Positions 1 to 6,628 of a stretch of 13,676 bases of DNA are shown piece after piece; the first letter of the stretch is position 1, and each line of letters starts with the position of its first letter. The stretch is from CAG-791 sp002449595. GTDB lineage: Bacteria > Bacillota > Clostridia > Lachnospirales > Lachnospiraceae. A program made the translations under genes and the position numbers. A model generated the notes under the pieces. The model had not been told where the DNA came from and searched no databases. It saw nothing but the letters and a program-made list of their open reading frames with translations. Where the stretch lies: the NCBI GenBank assembly GCA_946539855.1, contig CAMNHV010000043.1, positions 1 through 13,676 on the forward strand, given 5' to 3'.

Positions 1-105
1 ACAGACAAACCGGAAGAAGTGGATCAGATCATCAGGGACTTTGTCAGGTCCATTCCTTTCCAGAACGGTGGACATCCCGATTATTGTAAAAAGGATTCGC
101 AATGA
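1..105 (+). CDS. C-terminal end of an alpha/beta-hydrolase-like protein (partial)
   Basis: Frame 1 is open from the window edge to a TGA, giving the last 34 residues of a protein that starts outside the window. The segment begins TDKPEEVDQIIRDFV. That resembles the final helix of many alpha/beta-fold hydrolases, where a 'KPEEVN..I..FL' helix follows the catalytic histidine loop, but the catalytic residues would lie upstream and cannot be seen. The last ten residues (GGHPDYCKKDSQ region) are not diagnostic. There is no terminator hairpin with a U-tract directly after the stop; the next element is an inverted repeat ahead of the MerR gene. The reading frame is likely real; the family assignment is a guess from one helix. 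Confidence 0.4.
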   Translation, partial: TDKPEEVDQIIRDFVRSIPFQNGGHPDYCKKDSQ

Positions 106-149
106 AGAGCAGCTGAAGGCGACAGAACTGAAAAATAAAAAAATCCTCT

Positions 150-174
150 TGCGTAAGGTATTGCTTGTTACGCA
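150..174. promoter_or_regulatory. Inverted repeat upstream of merR-like gene, candidate operator
   Basis: TGCGTAA (150-156) and TTACGCA (168-174) form a perfect 7-bp dyad with an 11-bp centre, about 40 bp before the MerR-type start codon. MerR proteins bind dyads of about this size, often in their own promoters. I could not place a convincing -35/-10 pair with the 19-bp spacing typical of MerR promoters, so the operator role is inferred. There is no U-tract after the dyad, which argues against an intrinsic terminator. Confidence 0.35.
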
Positions 175-215
175 GCGTCATATTGTAGGATTCATGGCGA
201 AAGGAGGCGAAAGCT

Positions 216-956
216 ATGTCAAAATACACAACGGGAGAGCTTGCAAAGCTCTGCGGCGTCACAGTCCGGACGGTTCAGTACTACGATACCAGAGGGATCC
301 TGATTCCCAGTGAGCTGTCCGAAGGCGGAAGGCGGCTCTACTCGGAAGACGATCTGAAGCGCATGAAGATCATCTGTTTCCTGCGGGAGCTGGATCTTCC
401 CATCGACGCGATCTCCCAGATCCTGAAGGAAGAGCATCCTGAGAAGGTGATATCCCTGCTGATCGAACAGCAGGAAACGGTTCTTGCGGATGAGGTCTCC
501 AAGAAACAGGAAAAGCTGGAAAAGCTGCGTGAGCTGAAAAACGGACTGAAAGGCAAAACAGACTTCTCTCTCGAAACCATCGGTGACATAGCCGTCATTA
601 TGGAAGGCAAGAAAAAACGCAAAAAGATGCTGCTGATGATGATCCTGACCGGGATCCCGGTTACGGCGCTGGAAGTGTTTTCCATCGTTTTATGGATCGT
701 CAAAGGCATATGGTGGCCGTTTGTCATCTGGGTGCTGGTGGCTGTTCCCTGGGGGATAGTGGTCAGCCGGTACTATTTCGGCCATGTGAAATACATCTGC
801 CCGGAATGCCATGAGGTGTTCAAACCCACACTGAAAGAGGCTTTTTGGGCAAGTCACACCCCTACGACCCGGAAGCTGACCTGCACTTCATGCGGTCACA
901 AAGGCTTCTGTGTGGAGGTCTGGGGAGGCGACGAGGAAGAGCGGGTGAAAGCGTAA
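216..956 (+). CDS. MerR-family transcriptional regulator with membrane and zinc-ribbon-like C-terminal region
   Basis: This 246-residue protein starts with a classic MerR winged helix-turn-helix: TTGELAKLCGVTVRTVQYYD at residues 5-24, followed by the GRRLYSEDDLKRM wing and helix. MerR proteins bind promoter DNA as dimers. Residues 72-112 are charged and probably form the dimerisation coiled coil. Instead of a small cytosolic ligand pocket, a basic stretch (GKKKRKKM, 131-138) leads into two hydrophobic segments at about 139-162 and 166-185. A module with CPEC (195-198) and CTSCGH (223-228) follows, the spacing of a zinc ribbon. The start is an ATG seven bases after AAAGGAGG. The protein is much longer than a minimal MerR regulator (about 110-150 residues). 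The regulator family is certain; the signal it senses and the genes it controls are not visible, though an autoregulatory dyad lies upstream. Confidence 0.9.
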   Translation: MSKYTTGELAKLCGVTVRTVQYYDTRGILIPSELSEGGRRLYSEDDLKRMKIICFLRELDLPIDAISQILKEEHPEKVISLLIEQQETVLADEVSKKQEKLEKLRELKNGLKGKTDFSLETIGDIAVIMEGKKKRKKMLLMMILTGIPVTALEVFSIVLWIVKGIWWPFVIWVLVAVPWGIVVSRYYFGHVKYICPECHEVFKPTLKEAFWASHTPTTRKLTCTSCGHKGFCVEVWGGDEEERVKA

Positions 957-985
957 ACACTTCCGACGGTCATCGCAAAGATAAA

Positions 986-1025
986 AGAAGTGGCGGAGAG
1001 CACTCAGCTCCCCGCCACTTTCCTT
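986..1025. terminator. Intrinsic terminator after the MerR-type gene, possibly bidirectional
   Basis: AAGTGGCGG (988-996) pairs with CCGCCACTT (1012-1020). The stem extends through GAGC/GCTC after one mismatch and closes on a 5-nt loop. A short T-rich tail follows on the plus strand, and on the minus strand the stem is followed by CTTTTATC, so it could also have ended the decayed minus-strand operon to its right. Confidence 0.75.
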
Positions 1026-1069
1026 AATCAGGCATTAACAGCAGATTATGTTTGACTGTTTATAGTTTG

Positions 1070-1079
1070 TCACCTCCTT
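1070..1079 (-). promoter_or_regulatory. Orphan consensus Shine-Dalgarno sequence
   Basis: On the minus strand, AAGGAGGTGA matches the 16S anti-Shine-Dalgarno over ten bases, but no ATG follows at a usable distance. A GTG inside the motif would encode only about 12 residues. It lies 24 bp downstream of the FGGY kinase stop codon, where the next gene of an operon would be expected to begin. It is best read as a scar of a deleted downstream gene. Confidence 0.55.
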
Positions 1080-1102
1080 GTAGAAAAAAAGTGGTTGTTA
1101 TA

Positions 1103-1300
1103 TCACTGCAGTTTCCATGGATTCTTAAGCTGCTCTTCGGTAAAAGTGCCGTCCACCTGGAACATGCTTTTCACAAGGCCGCGGTCCAGAAGCTGGAGGG
1201 CGTTGGCGTAGAGCTCGCGCCAGCGCGCGAACTCCGTCATGTAGATCTCGTGGTTATGAGCGTCGGGCTCAAGCATCGCGGACCGGGAAGTCATCCGCCA
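1103..1300 (-). pseudogene. FGGY-family carbohydrate kinase, C-terminal remnant
   Basis: Minus-strand translation upstream of the TGA reads LEPDAHNHEIYMTEFARWRE and then LYANALQLLDRGLVKSMF. This is the end of FGGY sugar kinases (xylulokinase type), where 'PDPENH..Y...F..W...Y...L.L.D.GL...M' forms the last helices after the second nucleotide-binding domain. Only about 60 of the usual roughly 500 residues remain. The homology seems to stop near 1290-1300, shortly before the 21-bp repeat array, and all catalytic parts are absent. The open frame reaches an ATG at 1369, but its N-terminal ~27 residues are encoded by the repeats and look like nothing. It is unlikely to make a functional protein. 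The precise sugar cannot be inferred. Confidence 0.6.
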
Positions 1301-1340
1301 CCGGGCATTGCAATAGCGGGAGAAATGCACTGAGAGAAAA

Positions 1341-1403
1341 GATTTTGTCCGCCCGAAAAAAGATATCATTTGCCTGAAAAAAGATGCCGTTTGTCTGAAA
1401 AAA
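1341..1403. repeat. Three tandem 21-bp units with phased A-tracts
   Basis: Units at 1341-1361, 1362-1382 and 1383-1403 follow the pattern GAT-N5-TTG-Y-CYGAAAAAA, the last two differing at few positions; a fourth, degenerate unit may occupy 1320-1340. Each unit ends in six A residues, so the A-tracts recur every 21 bp, two helical turns. Such phasing is known to cause intrinsic DNA curvature. The array ends 4 bp before the proposed -35 of the glutamine synthetase promoter. Confidence 0.75.
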
Positions 1404-1406
1404 GTA

Positions 1407-1436
1407 TTGGTAAACGCGAATGATAGGCGATATATT
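1407..1436 (+). promoter_or_regulatory. Candidate promoter of the glutamine synthetase gene
   Basis: TTGGTA (-35) and TATATT (-10) are 18 bp apart, placing transcription start about 60 bases upstream of the ATG. The A-tract repeats lie directly upstream, in the position of an UP element. The -35 is weak (4 of 6 consensus bases). Confidence 0.4.
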
Positions 1437-1504
1437 TTTTATATAGCAGGCATAATTATTCATTTGCGCCAGCAGGAGAGAGACATAGCGAGGAGGGAGC
1501 AGAG

Positions 1505-2929
1505 ATGTTCAAAGACGTAAAGGAAGTCATGGAGTTTATCCGCGAAAACGACATTAAAATGGTCGACTTCAAGATGGTCGACATCAGCGGCGCGTACCGC
1601 CACGTGACGATCCCGGCGGCGAGATTTTCTGAGGAATACCTGACAGATGGCGTCGGATTTGATGCCTCCAACTACGGATACGCGGTCGTGGAGAAAAGCG
1701 ATATGGTCTTTATCCCGGATGTGACCACGGCCATGGTCGACCCGTTCTGCGAGATCCCGACGCTGTCCATGACCGGCAACGCGATGATCATCGACTATCC
1801 GCACAACCGGCCGCTGCCCCAGTACCCGCGGAACATCGTGCTGGCGGCGCAGCAGTATATGAAGGATTCGGGCATCGCCGACACGATGCTGATCCTCCCG
1901 GAATTCGAGTTCTACCTGTTCGACGAGGCCGGCTGGAAGCTGGAGGGAAGACGGCAGGAAGCGCACGTGGATTTCGCGCAGGCGCACTGGAACAGCGAGG
2001 CGGAAGGCAGCGGAAACATCGTCCCCCTGCAGAAGAACTATCACATCGCTAAGCCGTTTGACACCACCTACGAGTGCCGCAGCGAGATGGTCCTGCGGAT
2101 CGAGGAGGCCGGCATCCCGGTCAAATATCACCATCCCGAAGTCAGCGCCAGCGGCCAGTTCGAGATCGAGCCGCTCCTCGGCGACGTCGTGAAGATGGCG
2201 GACGCGACCGTCCTCATCAAATACATCATCAAGAACACCGCCCGGGAATACGGGATGTGTGCGACCTTCATGCCCAAGCCCGTCTACGGCGAGGCGGGAA
2301 GCGGCATGCACGTGCACATGCTCCTGATGAAGAACGGGAAGCCGGTCTTCTCTGACGACAAGGGCTACTCGCACCTGAGCAAGACGGCCCACTACTTCAT
2401 GGGCGGTCTGTTAAAGCACATCGACTCGCTCTGCGCGCTCACCAACCCCAGCACCAACTCGTTCAAGCGGCTGGTCCCCGGGTTTGAGGCGCCTGTGACG
2501 GTGGGCTACGCGACGAGCAACCGCAGCGCCGTGATCCGGATCCCGGCCTACGCCAAGACGCCGGAGATGCGCCGCTTCGAGCTCCGCAATCCTGACGCGA
2601 CGTGCAATCCGTACTTCGCGTACGCGGCGATCCTGATGGCCGGCCTGGACGGCGTGAAGAAAAAGATCGATCCCCACAAGAACGGCTGGGGCCCGTTCGA
2701 CGTGAATCTCTACAAGCTGCCCGAGGAGGAGAAGGCGAAGCTGAAAGGCCTGCCTGTCAGCCTGGACAAGGCGCTGGACGCGCTGGAGGCGGACCACGCA
2801 TACCTGACCGAAGGCGGCGTGTTCCCGGAGGAGCTGATCCGCAGCTTCATCAGCATCAAGCGTGGCGAGTGCGCGGAGATCGCGAAGATTCCGACGGTAC
2901 CGGAGTATGATCGGTATTTTAACTGCTGA
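1505..2929 (+). CDS. glnA: Glutamine synthetase, type I
   Basis: The product condenses glutamate and ammonia to glutamine with ATP, the entry point of nitrogen assimilation, and the family acts as a cytosolic dodecamer. The 474 residues cover the full family. The beta-grasp domain has VTIPAARF (34-41) and D53, the equivalent of the ammonium-site Asp. The catalytic domain has PEFEFYLFD (132-140), GQFE (217-220), the ATP/metal segment PKPVYGEAGSGMHVHM (257-272) and the glutamate flap NSFKRLVPGFEAP (318-330). RFELRNPD at 357-364 follows. The C-terminus (NLYKLPEEE, 401-409) resembles the GSI-beta type and keeps a Tyr (403) where enteric GlnA is adenylylated. The ATG follows GAGGAGGG at good spacing. 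It appears monocistronic, with its own promoter and terminator. Whether it is adenylylated or feedback-controlled cannot be told from this window. A gamma-glutamyl-polyamine synthetase role is less likely given the close GlnA match. Confidence 0.92.
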   Translation: MFKDVKEVMEFIRENDIKMVDFKMVDISGAYRHVTIPAARFSEEYLTDGVGFDASNYGYAVVEKSDMVFIPDVTTAMVDPFCEIPTLSMTGNAMIIDYPHNRPLPQYPRNIVLAAQQYMKDSGIADTMLILPEFEFYLFDEAGWKLEGRRQEAHVDFAQAHWNSEAEGSGNIVPLQKNYHIAKPFDTTYECRSEMVLRIEEAGIPVKYHHPEVSASGQFEIEPLLGDVVKMADATVLIKYIIKNTAREYGMCATFMPKPVYGEAGSGMHVHMLLMKNGKPVFSDDKGYSHLSKTAHYFMGGLLKHIDSLCALTNPSTNSFKRLVPGFEAPVTVGYATSNRSAVIRIPAYAKTPEMRRFELRNPDATCNPYFAYAAILMAGLDGVKKKIDPHKNGWGPFDVNLYKLPEEEKAKLKGLPVSLDKALDALEADHAYLTEGGVFPEELIRSFISIKRGECAEIAKIPTVPEYDRYFNC

Positions 2930-2956
2930 GAAAATACATTCGTGTGTCTAAAATGA

Positions 2957-3008
2957 AAGAAGCTCGGGGTTCCCGGTCGGATGGTCGGAAGCCCCGAGCT
3001 TTTGTTTG
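2957..3008. terminator. Strong intrinsic terminator after glnA
   Basis: AAGCTCGGGG (2960-2969) pairs perfectly with CCCCGAGCTT (2992-3001), followed by TTTGTTT. The inner bases TTCC/GGAA add to the stem. It lies 30 bp after the glnA stop. The remaining bases up to the convergent lipoprotein stop (about 3009-3148) hold no gene or clear signal. Confidence 0.85.
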
Positions 3009-3148
3009 AGTGATTACGCAGAACACGCAGGCCGTGCTTGCTTGAGGCTGGATTACGTTGGATGGATGGCAATCTGCCTGCCTGTCCGATGCCTGCATAC
3101 AGCGGGCGACGCACACCTCGCGTATCTATCGCTGAGAAATGATGCGCA

Positions 3149-4888
3149 TTATTTCACGCCTGCGTACTTGTCGTTGAGGAGATCTTGAATATCTTCATAA
3201 TAGATCACTTCCCTCAGCTGCGAACTTTCCATCGGAAACAGCTCAAGCGGCATCCAGAGCTCCAGATACTTGTAGCGGATGTTGCAGCCGATGCCATTCG
3301 GCTCCGGCTCGTCGAGGACGCCGCGGAGCGCCGCCGGGAACCCGTCGGAGTGGATGAAGCGGCCGACGTCGTTGTGCGTTCCGTACTCGAGCATCCGGTC
3401 CAGAAGCAGCTGGTACAGTGCCTCTTTGTCGTTGAAGAGGTCCGCCAGCGTCAGGATCTCCCCGGTCTCGACGTCAATGTTGTAGCGGATGGAGCGGTAC
3501 CTGCCGTAGCCGTCTCCGCCGACGCCGAGGGAATTCGAGTGCCCCTCCTGGACCGTGAAGCTGAAGATCCGCCCGTCCAGGGACCAGATGTCCACTGCGT
3601 ACAGGGAGTAGCAGTATTTCCGGTCCGCTTTCTTCCAGACGGACTTCGGGACGTCCTGCATCATTTCATAGTCTTTTTCGAGCTGCGCCTCCGCAATCTT
3701 CTTGTATTTCAAGCTCAGCTCGTCGAGCGTCTTCATCAGGGCCGGATACCGCCCCTCCTCATCGTGGAAAACGAAATACTTCGAATCCAGGGAGTAATCA
3801 AACGCCTTGTCCCAGTCCGGAACGATCAGCTCGCTCTCACAGGTGAGCCCCGTCTCATCGCGGTACACGGTGTTGTCCCAGACCCGCTTCATGGGCTTCG
3901 TCGAGTGGAATTCGCCGCTCGTCTCATAACCGGCATCCATAAAGGCGAAAAACAGGAGATGGTGCATCGGCTCCTGGAACGCCAGCCACTCCTCGGGGAC
4001 GTCGTCCCCGTTCGCGGAAGAGCGGATCACCTCGCCGGAAGCCAGCGTGATCTCGGCCTCATAGGTCGGAGATCCGTACGGAAGGTCCTCCGTGTGAATG
4101 TCGACGCCGTTGATCCTGCCGAGATCCGCATCCGCGGCCAGCGTCTGCAGCTCGTCCACGATCTCCTTCGGGACGTCGATCTCCTGGCAGAACGAGGAGG
4201 AAACCAGCGCCGTCCCGTCTTCCTGCACCGTGAGATCATAGGAATAGTCGTCCGGGTAGGGAAGCTCCAGCGCCATGCTGCTGTCCGGGTCGTAATAAGG
4301 CCCTTCGTCATAGAAGCTGACCTTCATCGAACGGATCGTCAGGTCGTCGAAGTCCTTCTGCGCATCCGGGTCGGAATTGTCGACAGCCGGCCCGTAGACC
4401 GGCGCCGGAGGCGCCTCGTAGGGCGTGCGCCGGAACTCGATCAGGTGATAGCCGCCGTCGCCGTCCGTGTGCGGGAACGTGTGGACCGTGACGACGTCCT
4501 GGTCCGCGTCGTAGAACATATCCATAAACGTGAAGGCGAATTCCTCCGTCACCAGTTCGACCTGCCCGTTCTTATTGACGATCCGGAGCTTCTCCTCGCT
4601 GGTGTACCGCCCCTCCGGCGCCTCGTAGCGGATCTTGTTCTTCGAGATCGTGAGCGTACCGCCCGGCTCGGCCTGCTCGTACCAGACGCCGATCGGCGTG
4701 GAGCCCTTTATGCTGCCATTCTTTTCGAAGGCAGACCCGACTTTTTGGAAAAGATTATTGCCCGCATCCGCGGAATCACGACCTGTGCCGGCGCCGGAGG
4801 ACGGCGCCCCGTCGGGCAAAGATGCGCAGGAAGCAAGAAACAAGGCACTGATCAGGATGACCGCACCGCTCCATAACAGTCTGTTCAT
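3149..4888 (-). CDS. Large secreted lipoprotein with C-terminal DUF3298/RsiV-like domain
   Basis: The 579-residue product starts with a short basic n-region, a hydrophobic core and the lipobox LASC, with the lipidated cysteine at residue 21. It should be anchored to the outer face of the membrane. A Ser/Gly/Asp-rich linker follows (22-60), then a beta-rich segment ('GVWYEQAEPGGTLTISKNKI', 67-86) like the small lipocalin-type or META-like modules of clostridial lipoproteins. A middle region (about 180-330) carries EAEITLASGEVIRSSANGDD. The C-terminal part (about 415-579) has YNIDVETGEILTLADLF (469-485), typical of DUF3298 as found in the anti-sigma factor RsiV and in PdaC. No enzyme active site is recognisable. 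The ATG at 4888 is preferred over upstream codons because AGGAGG lies six bases ahead and the signal peptide starts there. Function unknown; a sensor or envelope-binding role is inferred from RsiV only. Confidence 0.85.
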   Translation of the reverse strand: MNRLLWSGAVILISALFLASCASLPDGAPSSGAGTGRDSADAGNNLFQKVGSAFEKNGSIKGSTPIGVWYEQAEPGGTLTISKNKIRYEAPEGRYTSEEKLRIVNKNGQVELVTEEFAFTFMDMFYDADQDVVTVHTFPHTDGDGGYHLIEFRRTPYEAPPAPVYGPAVDNSDPDAQKDFDDLTIRSMKVSFYDEGPYYDPDSSMALELPYPDDYSYDLTVQEDGTALVSSSFCQEIDVPKEIVDELQTLAADADLGRINGVDIHTEDLPYGSPTYEAEITLASGEVIRSSANGDDVPEEWLAFQEPMHHLLFFAFMDAGYETSGEFHSTKPMKRVWDNTVYRDETGLTCESELIVPDWDKAFDYSLDSKYFVFHDEEGRYPALMKTLDELSLKYKKIAEAQLEKDYEMMQDVPKSVWKKADRKYCYSLYAVDIWSLDGRIFSFTVQEGHSNSLGVGGDGYGRYRSIRYNIDVETGEILTLADLFNDKEALYQLLLDRMLEYGTHNDVGRFIHSDGFPAALRGVLDEPEPNGIGCNIRYKYLELWMPLELFPMESSQLREVIYYEDIQDLLNDKYAGVK

Positions 4889-4969
4889 GGCAAACCTCCT
4901 GTCGGAAGACCTGACGGCGCGCGGCCCTCTGGACGAACCGCCGCCGTGGAGATGCATCATATCAATATC

Positions 4970-4978
4970 ATTTTAACA
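4970..4978 (-). promoter_or_regulatory. Candidate extended -10 promoter for the lipoprotein gene
   Basis: On the minus strand TGTTAAAAT fits the TGn plus TAtAAT extended -10 pattern, about 80 bases upstream of the lipoprotein ATG. No convincing -35 is present, as is often the case for this class. Confidence 0.35.
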
Positions 4979-5064
4979 TGCGCGGCTGCCTATATATGGA
5001 AAATTACGCATTCTTTCTTCATTCCCGGGCGGGAAATGTGACGGGTGCGGCGTGCCCCCGTACA

Positions 5065-5073
5065 TGGTAAAAT
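5065..5073 (+). promoter_or_regulatory. Candidate extended -10 promoter for the flavodoxin gene
   Basis: TGGTAAAAT matches TGn followed by a 5-of-6 -10 hexamer and would start an mRNA with a leader of roughly 90 bases before the flavodoxin ATG. A GTGACG sequence upstream is too far (24 bp) to be the -35. Confidence 0.4.
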
Positions 5074-5171
5074 GAGTCGAACAAGCTGACGAAATGCCGC
5101 GCGCTTACGCGTGGATCAGACCGGGATGCGCCCGGCGAGGCACTCCGTATCAGCGGAAGGAGGCATGTGAC

Positions 5172-5651
5172 ATGGCAAAGACAGCGCTTATCTACTACAC
5201 ATTTGAGGGAAACACCGGATTTATCGCGGAGGAGCTGGAGAACCGGATGGATCTGGACGTCTTCCGCCTTCTGCCCGACAAAGAGCCCCCGAGAAGCGGA
5301 ATCGGCAAGTTCCTCTTCGGCGGCAAGAGCGCCCTCGCGGGAGATGACGTCAAGCTGGCGCCGCTCAGCATCGACGTAAACGCCTACGACAACCTCATTC
5401 TCGCCTTCCCCGTCTGGGCGGGCAGATTTCCGCCGGCGATACTCTCATTCCTGAAACAATACAAGATCGAGGACAAAAACCTTTTCGTCATAGCAAATTC
5501 CGCAAGCGGCAAGGGCGACGCCGCGATCAACGCCGTCATGAACCACGTAAAAAACTGCCGCATCGTCGGCAGCCTCAGCCTCCGCAACCCCATGCAATAC
5601 AAAGACGAAGCCAGAGGCATGCTTGACGTCGTCGAGAAAGCGTTCGGCTAA
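5172..5651 (+). CDS. Flavodoxin (FMN electron carrier)
   Basis: This is a 159-residue protein of normal short-chain flavodoxin length. The N-terminus is strand 1 plus the FMN phosphate loop, ALIYYTFEGNTGFIAEEL (5-22). IGKFLFGGKSAL (44-55) is a segment seen in clostridial flavodoxin-family proteins. FPVWAGRFPPAI (79-90) matches the 'PVW.G..P' loop next to the isoalloxazine ring. Flavodoxins shuttle single electrons between reductases and acceptors and can replace ferredoxin under iron limitation. The ATG follows AAGGAGG by eight bases; an open frame extends 26 codons upstream but looks unlike protein. The gene stands alone, faces the reverse rubrerythrin gene, and shares its terminator. The physiological partner is not evident; an NAD(P)H-dependent FMN reductase role is a less likely alternative. 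Confidence 0.85.
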   Translation: MAKTALIYYTFEGNTGFIAEELENRMDLDVFRLLPDKEPPRSGIGKFLFGGKSALAGDDVKLAPLSIDVNAYDNLILAFPVWAGRFPPAILSFLKQYKIEDKNLFVIANSASGKGDAAINAVMNHVKNCRIVGSLSLRNPMQYKDEARGMLDVVEKAFG

Positions 5652-5754
5652 CGTACTCATCATGCCGGCAAAAGCGTTCATAAGCAGCGATTCGTCGTGC
5701 TGAAAATATTATTCGTAAAACGCTTTGCCTTCACGCTATGGATCTGCATTCATA

Positions 5755-5816
5755 GATAAAAAAAAGAGACATCCGCCGGGAGCTATTTGCGACCGCCGGA
5801 TGTCTCTTTTTTTATC
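5755..5816. terminator. Bidirectional terminator between flavodoxin and rubrerythrin genes
   Basis: GAGACATCCG (5766-5775) pairs perfectly with CGGATGTCTC (5797-5806). The left arm is preceded by GAT and eight A residues; the right arm is followed by seven T residues and ATC. The structure is therefore almost symmetric and gives a U-tract in both directions, fitting the convergent genes. The bases between 5652 and 5754 hold nothing recognisable. Confidence 0.9.
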
Positions 5817-5832
5817 TCACTGCGACAAATTT

Positions 5833-6399
5833 TTAGCCGAAGTACCTTTCAAGCAGGCCCTTGAACGCCTTCCCATGCCTCGCCTCATCCCGCGCCATCT
5901 CATGCACCGTATCATGGATCGCATCGAGATTCAGCTCCTTCGCTCTCTTCGCCAGAGCGGTCTTGCCGGCAGTCGCGCCATTCTCGGCGGCGACGCGGAC
6001 TTCGAGGTTCTTCTTGGTGGAGTCGGTCAGGACTTCGCCGAGCAGTTCCGCGAACTTCGCAGCGTGCTCCGCTTCTTCGAAAGCGGCGGTCTTCCAGTAC
6101 TCGCCGATCTCGGGATAGCCTTCTCTGTAAGCGACGCGGCTCATCGCGAGGTACATGCCGACCTCGGAGCACTCGCCGTTGAAGTTCTCACGCAGACCGT
6201 CGATGATGTCCTGCGGAGCGCCCTGCGCGATGCCGACGACGTGTTCTGCCGCCCAGGTCATATCCTCATCCTGTGCCGCAAATTTTGCCTTCGGTGCACG
6301 GCAGACGGGGCAGCCCCAGTCGTCCGCGAGGTCGTCAAACTTTACGCCTTCCGCTTCTTCATCATAGACATAACCGCAAACACCACAAACGTACTTCAT
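5833..6399 (-). CDS. Reverse rubrerythrin (rubredoxin domain first), probable NADH-linked peroxide reductase
   Basis: The 188-residue protein has a rubredoxin domain at the N-terminus: CGVCGY (5-10) and CPVC (30-33) hold one Fe(SCys)4 centre. A four-helix di-iron rubrerythrin domain follows. Candidate iron ligands are in ECSEVGMY (76-83), EEAEHAAKF (108-116), AAENGA (137-142) and ARDEARHGKAF (169-179). Classical rubrerythrin has the reverse order, so this is the 'reverse rubrerythrin' architecture. In Clostridium acetobutylicum this type reduces H2O2 and supports oxygen consumption, receiving electrons through an NADH:rubredoxin reductase. The ATG follows AAAGGGG by about nine bases. It is probably monocistronic and ends at the shared bidirectional terminator. 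I looked for a PerR-like TTATAAT dyad upstream and did not find one. Confidence 0.9.
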   Translation of the reverse strand: MKYVCGVCGYVYDEEAEGVKFDDLADDWGCPVCRAPKAKFAAQDEDMTWAAEHVVGIAQGAPQDIIDGLRENFNGECSEVGMYLAMSRVAYREGYPEIGEYWKTAAFEEAEHAAKFAELLGEVLTDSTKKNLEVRVAAENGATAGKTALAKRAKELNLDAIHDTVHEMARDEARHGKAFKGLLERYFG

Positions 6400-6460
6400 A
6401 GCAATATTCCCCTTTCTAGTATTTGACGTCTGCTCGTCGCAGATCGCAGTTGTGATTTTT

Positions 6461-6526
6461 CCTCACCGTAAGAAGCGCGCCATCCGGGTTTTTAAGGTCC
6501 TTCCGAAGGGAGCGGACACGGTGAGG
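6461..6526. repeat. 9-bp perfect inverted repeat in the rubrerythrin upstream region
   Basis: CCTCACCGT (6461-6469) and ACGGTGAGG (6518-6526) are exact reverse complements 48 bp apart. Within the interval CCTT-CCG-AAGG (6499-6509) makes a second small hairpin. The element lies upstream of the rubrerythrin gene and may be an RNA structure or the ends of a small dispersed repeat. No family is recognised. Confidence 0.5.
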
Positions 6527-6628
6527 TTCTGGCTCTATTATCGGAGAAATAGGAAGAGGTGTCAAACACATTATGAAGGCTGGAATTCCGCATTATTACT
6601 GACGAGATAAGACGTGCCCCGGATGCGT

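Noticed and set aside
41..313. Open frame overlapping the hydrolase tail and the MerR start
   Set aside because: It overlaps both better-supported frames, has no ribosome site and no protein-like features.
1052..1333. Plus-strand open frame across the kinase remnant
   Set aside because: The minus strand carries the FGGY-like protein signal; the plus frame has no motif and no ribosome site.
1460..2392. Minus-strand open frame of 310 codons across glnA
   Set aside because: It is a shadow of the well-conserved glnA reading frame and shows no recognisable protein.
3185..4876. Long plus-strand open frame (563 codons) opposite the lipoprotein gene
   Set aside because: It is rich in Arg, Val, Asp and Leu with no domain, no ribosome site, and mirrors the GC-rich third positions of the lipoprotein gene, which has a signal peptide and good ribosome site.
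6400..6470. PerR or similar peroxide-regulator box upstream of the rubrerythrin gene
   Set aside because: No TTATAAT-type dyad or other known box was found in the region.
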